Origin: an uncultured Prevotellaceae bacterium
GTDB lineage: Bacteria > Bacteroidota > Bacteroidia > Bacteroidales > Bacteroidaceae
Assembly (NCBI GenBank): GCA_902800435.1
Contig: CADCEQ010000064.1
Location: 1 to 10,159 of the forward strand
Length of the DNA: 10,159 bases
Direction: 5' to 3'
Shown: piece after piece, positions 7,694-10,159 of the stretch
How the letters are laid out: every line of letters begins with the position of its first letter
How positions within the stretch are numbered: position 1 is the first letter of the stretch
The notes under the pieces: generated by a model
The model's input: only the letters and a program-made list of their open reading frames with translations
Told to the model about the DNA's origin: nothing
The model's database searches: none
Translations under genes and position numbers: made by a program

Positions 7694-7720
7694 GCTTTTC
7701 GGGCCGTCGGAGTACAGAAC

Positions 7721-7735
7721 GTCTAAAAATTAGAC
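7721..7735. promoter_or_regulatory. Perfect dyad, likely operator of the adjacent response regulator
   Basis: GTCTAA-AAA-TTAGAC is a perfect 6-bp inverted repeat with a 3-bp spacer in the divergent control region. It lies about 65-80 bp upstream of the predicted efflux transcription start and about 46-60 bp upstream of the regulator start, both normal activator positions. The two-fold symmetry suits a dimeric Fis-type HTH protein such as the one encoded next door. Binding is inferred, not shown. Confidence 0.6.
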
Positions 7736-7768
7736 ACCTCACTGTATGATTTCTTGACGGAAAATGAT

Positions 7769-7776
7769 TACCTTTG
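7769..7776 (+). promoter_or_regulatory. -7 box of the regulator operon promoter
   Basis: TACCTTTG fits the Bacteroidetes TAnnTTTG -7 consensus and ends only 4 nt before ATG 7781. No convincing -33 TTTG lies 19-21 nt upstream; the nearby TTG at 7754 is only 12 nt away. The weak -33 would fit activator dependence, and the short distance implies a leaderless or nearly leaderless transcript. Confidence 0.6.
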
Positions 7777-7780
7777 CAGC

Positions 7781-8305
7781 ATGAACAAGTACGGAACGAT
7801 TCTGATAGTAGACGACAACGCATCGATTCTCACGGCGATGCGCTATCTGCTCGATGGCACTTTCGAGCAGGTGCTGACCACAACCCAGCCTGACGACATA
7901 CTGAAACTGATGGCGCAGCAGCCCATCGACATCGTGCTGCTCGACATGAACTTCACCCTCGGCGTGAACAACGGCAACGAGGGACTCTTCTGGCTTCGCG
8001 CCATCCGCAAGCAGCACCCGCAGACGCCAGTAGTGCTGCTGACGGCCTACGCCGATGTGAACCTGGCCGTGAAGGGACTGAAGAACGGTGCCGCCGACTT
8101 CATCACCAAGCCCTGGGACAACGACGAACTGGTGCATAAGCTGAAGGACGTGCTCGACATGCAGAGCGAAATCGTCAGTCTCGACGAGATGGAGCGCGAG
8201 CACATACGCCGTACCATCGACCACTGTCACGGCAACCTCACGCAGGCTGCCGAACTGCTGGGCATCACTCGCCAGACGCTCTACAACAAGATGAAACGCT
8301 TATGA
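7781..8305 (+). CDS. Short response regulator, receiver plus Fis-type HTH (no AAA+ domain)
   Basis: The 174-residue cytoplasmic regulator has a complete receiver domain (about 5-122): acidic pair D11/D12, phosphoacceptor D55 in IVLLDMNF, T88 in LLTAYAD and K110 in ITKPWD. A short linker leads to a Fis/NtrC-type HTH at about 140-174 (GNLTQAAELLGITRQTLYNK). The receiver strongly resembles those of Bacteroidetes NtrC-type regulators, including the GVNNGNEGLFWLR insertion after D55, but the roughly 240-residue sigma-54-activating AAA+ module is absent. The layout therefore resembles RegA/PrrA regulators, which act on ordinary promoters. ATG 7781 is chosen because it lies five residues before the first beta-strand; an upstream TTG at 7754 would place the -7 box inside the gene and no SD supports it. 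The stop overlaps the kinase start (ATGA). It probably controls the divergent efflux operon and itself. Confidence 0.9.
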   Translation: MNKYGTILIVDDNASILTAMRYLLDGTFEQVLTTTQPDDILKLMAQQPIDIVLLDMNFTLGVNNGNEGLFWLRAIRKQHPQTPVVLLTAYADVNLAVKGLKNGAADFITKPWDNDELVHKLKDVLDMQSEIVSLDEMEREHIRRTIDHCHGNLTQAAELLGITRQTLYNKMKRL

Positions 8306-9150
8306 TGTGGCTATATATAATAATAGGTGTAGCCATTGTGGCTTTCGTGGTGTGGTTCGTACGCCATCAGCGGAAGCTGCGCCTGCGTGCCTACCTGATG
8401 CAGGAGGCTATCCGCAATCGTGACTTCACCTTCCGAATGCCTACTGACGGCATGTTTTTTGGTGAGCGGGCCATGCAGGAGACGCTGAACCAGCTGGGCG
8501 GGATTATCCGTCAGCAGGTGAACCAGAGCGAGGTGGAGTCGTGGGAACGGCTCACACGCGTGCTGACTCACGAGATGATGAACGCCACAGCCCCCATCAC
8601 AAGTATCAGTCAGTCGCTGCTGAGTCGCCCCGACGTGAAGGGTACTCCGCTCGAAGAGGGCATTCACGCCATCTACACCACCTCGCAGCACATGAACGCC
8701 TTCGTCAACTCCTACCGTAAGCTCTCGCAACTGCAGCAGCCCGTATTCGAGGACGTCCAGTTGTCGACTCTTCTGACTGATATTCAGCAGCTCTATCCTA
8801 ACGTCGCTTGGGACATCGCTGTGCCTGACGATGCCGTCGTCAATGCCGACCTCAGCATGCTGCGCCAGATACTCATCAACCTCGTCAAGAACGCCATTGA
8901 GGCAGGAGCCAGCCGTATTGCCATTCAGAAGTCAGGCAAAATCCTGCTCGTCAGCAACAACGGACAGCCCATCCCCGCAGAGGCCCGCCAAAGCATCTTC
9001 GTGCCCTTCTTCACCACTAAGCGCACGGGCAGCGGCATCGGACTCTCCTTCTCCCGTCGACTGATGATGCTGCAGGGCGGCACGCTCAGCTTGGAAGACC
9101 AGCCCGATAGCGGCTACTGCACCACCTTCTCACTCGAATTCAACAAATGA
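8302..9150 (+). CDS. Small one-TM sensor histidine kinase
   Basis: The 282-residue kinase has a single TM segment (about 3-20) with almost nothing outside the membrane, then a basic stretch (RHQRKLRLR) and a short cytoplasmic linker. The H-box has H90 in LTHEMMNATAPI, the N-box is LINLVKNAIEA with N197, the F-box is IFVPFFTTK (232-240) and the G2-box is GSGIGLS (243-249). The G1-box reads VSNNGQPI (217-224): Asn stands where the adenine-contacting Asp is usual, and Pro replaces a Gly. I believe relatives in Bacteroidetes share this, so it may be a subfamily trait rather than decay. The gene overlaps the regulator by 4 nt, marking the two as a cognate pair. With no periplasmic domain, the signal is likely membrane-borne or cytoplasmic. 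Confidence 0.9.
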   Translation: MMWLYIIIGVAIVAFVVWFVRHQRKLRLRAYLMQEAIRNRDFTFRMPTDGMFFGERAMQETLNQLGGIIRQQVNQSEVESWERLTRVLTHEMMNATAPITSISQSLLSRPDVKGTPLEEGIHAIYTTSQHMNAFVNSYRKLSQLQQPVFEDVQLSTLLTDIQQLYPNVAWDIAVPDDAVVNADLSMLRQILINLVKNAIEAGASRIAIQKSGKILLVSNNGQPIPAEARQSIFVPFFTTKRTGSGIGLSFSRRLMMLQGGTLSLEDQPDSGYCTTFSLEFNK

Positions 9151-9920
9151 CGGTATATACATTCGACAACACGATGGACGGCATGCTGACGGCAGTGTTC
9201 GACACCTTCGCGCTGAAGGAGCAGGCTGTGGAGCTGCTCAGGGAGGGCGACGCGCTGCCCCTGTTCTGTGACCATATCTATAAGGTACATACCGACGAGG
9301 AGAAGGCACGGCGCGTGTGGGCCGGACTGGAGAAACGGCTGTCACGCGAGGCGATGCGGCTGATCTCCGTCAGCTGGCTGTCGGAACTGAGGGAGCTGAA
9401 CCAGCCGCTGTTCCAGTATATCTGCAAGGTGTTCCGTCAGGGCGACATCGCCCGCAACTTTGCCGACCCCGACGTGCTGGCTGTGACCAACATCGCCCGA
9501 CGGGTGCTGCACGAGCAGCTGAGGATGAAGCAGTTCATCCGCTTCCAAAAAGCCAAGGACGGCACTTATCTCGCCGTCGTCTCGCCCGACCACAACGTGC
9601 TGCCCCTCATCATCGACCAATTTCAGGACCGCTTCAACGACCAGCCCTGGCTCATCTACGATGCCAAGCGGCACTATGGGTACTATTATGATGGTAAAAC
9701 CGTCATACACATAACCTTCGAAAACGAAGAAGCCGTTCCCTTCGACTTAGGGAACGGCAAACTTAAGGATGATGTTCTTAGTAGTGACGACCAACTGCTA
9801 CAGAATCTCTGGCGCACATATTTTAAGGCCATCTGTATTAAAGAACGTATGAATCCTCGCAAGCAGCTCAGCGATATGCCCCGCCGCTACTGGAAATACA
9901 TGACTGAGAAGAACGGCTGA
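9147..9920 (+). CDS. DUF4130/TIGR03915-like putative DNA metabolism or repair protein
   Basis: The 257-residue soluble protein starts MTVYTFDNTMDGMLTAVFD and contains a conserved block at about 126-182 (RMKQFIRFQKAKDGTYLAVV, then N.LP, DRF..QPWLIYDAKRHYGYYYDG). It ends with NPRKQLSDMPRRYWKYMTE. I recognise this as the family annotated TIGR03915, with the DUF4130 domain, called a probable DNA metabolism protein and usually encoded beside a radical-SAM partner (TIGR03916). The biochemical activity is not established. It overlaps the kinase gene by ATGA, so it is translated from the two-component mRNA, yet no radical-SAM gene follows: the next gene is convergent. The coding GC falls from about 60% in the first part to about 45% after 9660. 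Identification is from memory of the family. Confidence 0.8.
   Translation: MTVYTFDNTMDGMLTAVFDTFALKEQAVELLREGDALPLFCDHIYKVHTDEEKARRVWAGLEKRLSREAMRLISVSWLSELRELNQPLFQYICKVFRQGDIARNFADPDVLAVTNIARRVLHEQLRMKQFIRFQKAKDGTYLAVVSPDHNVLPLIIDQFQDRFNDQPWLIYDAKRHYGYYYDGKTVIHITFENEEAVPFDLGNGKLKDDVLSSDDQLLQNLWRTYFKAICIKERMNPRKQLSDMPRRYWKYMTEKNG
9732..9758. repeat. 9-bp perfect hairpin inside the DUF4130-like gene
   Basis: GCCGTTCCC (9732-9740) and GGGAACGGC (9750-9758) form a perfect 9-bp stem around a 9-nt loop. There is no following T-run, so it is not a normal terminator. It encodes the AVPFDLGNG portion of the protein. Its function is unknown and it may be accidental. Confidence 0.5.
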
Positions 9921-9942
9921 CGTGACCTTCAAGCTTTTGTTC

Positions 9943-10159
9943 TTAATCGTCAATATCGATTACCTGGAAATAACTATTGAACTCCAATTCCATGCCGTTG
10001 TTCAACTTCACATCGTATGTGCCTCGACGGTCACGATCAATCTTGACGATAACGGCTCCTGGGAAGGTCTTCTCTACGCCGGCCTTGATCTGCTCAGGGA
10101 TAAGGGCAGTGGGTACAGCCGACATCTTACAGTCGAACTCTCTCCAGTTCCCTCGTTTG
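9943..10159 (-). CDS. PepSY-like (DUF2874-type) protein, C-terminal part only
   Basis: The minus-strand frame is open from the right edge to TAA at 9945-9943, giving 71 complete codons; the true start lies outside the window. An internal ATG at 10125 is not taken as the start because homologous-looking sequence (NWREFDCK) continues upstream in frame. The visible part reads VPTALIPEQIKAGVEKTFPGAVIVKIDRDRRGTYDV, then LNNGMELEFN and a terminal VIDIDD. This is the pattern of small Bacteroidetes periplasmic PepSY-like proteins, often with two such repeats and a signal peptide. Their role is unclear; they have been likened to peptidase- or lactamase-inhibitor folds. The gene converges on the DUF4130-like gene across a 22-bp gap with no visible terminator. 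A link to the efflux system cannot be claimed. Confidence 0.8.
   Translation of the reverse strand, partial: KRGNWREFDCKMSAVPTALIPEQIKAGVEKTFPGAVIVKIDRDRRGTYDVKLNNGMELEFNSYFQVIDIDD

Noticed and set aside
7690..7710. Possible sigma-54 (-24/-12) promoter on the minus strand
   Set aside because: The GG and GC dinucleotides are 12 nt apart rather than 10, and a good -33/-7 promoter lies immediately downstream.
7754..7780. Upstream TTG start for the response regulator
   Set aside because: It would place the -7 box inside the coding region. ATG 7781 is close to the first receiver strand and fits the family start.
7739..8230. 163-residue minus-strand open frame over the regulator gene
   Set aside because: It is the complement of a convincing receiver domain and has no promoter or RBS of its own.
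9921..9942. Bidirectional terminator between the convergent genes
   Set aside because: The 22-bp gap contains no stem-loop with a T-run on either strand.

Overview
The window looks like chromosomal DNA from a Bacteroidales bacterium, most likely Prevotella or a close relative. Three things point there: TAnnTTTG-type -7 promoter boxes; tandem FtsX/MacB-like permeases of about 790 residues ending in NPVNSIKNE; and a PepSY-like gene end of a kind common in that order. This assignment is by recognition, not by database search.

Left part, minus strand (read right to left, 7638 to 229): a four-gene efflux operon. It encodes a TolC-family outer-membrane protein, an HlyD/MacA-type periplasmic adaptor, and two successive full-length FtsX/MacB-like permeases. 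The genes are tightly packed, with a 13-nt overlap and gaps of 4 and 27 nt. No ATP-binding subunit is present between TolC and the end of the second permease. Downstream on the same strand, the window edge cuts the first 50 codons of a gene resembling a REP-associated tyrosine transposase (RAYT, Y1/IS200-like).

Middle (7639-7780): a 142-bp divergent control region. It holds a good minus-strand promoter for the efflux operon, a perfect 6+3+6 dyad, and a plus-strand -7 box only 4 nt from the start codon of the regulator gene, which suggests a leaderless mRNA.

Right part, plus strand (7781 to 9920): three genes joined by ATGA overlaps. They encode a short response regulator (receiver plus Fis-type HTH, no AAA+ domain), a small one-TM histidine kinase with an atypical G1 box, and a protein resembling the DUF4130/TIGR03915 'putative DNA metabolism/repair' family. 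A convergent PepSY-like gene is cut by the right edge. The simplest model is that the kinase and regulator control the divergent efflux operon through the intergenic dyad.

The most striking item is a 145-bp REP/BIME-like palindromic element lying inside the tolC-like gene without breaking its frame. It adds about 49 residues at the junction of the two TolC repeats. An 11-bp piece of the same element recurs in the loop of a small hairpin just upstream of the RAYT-like gene.
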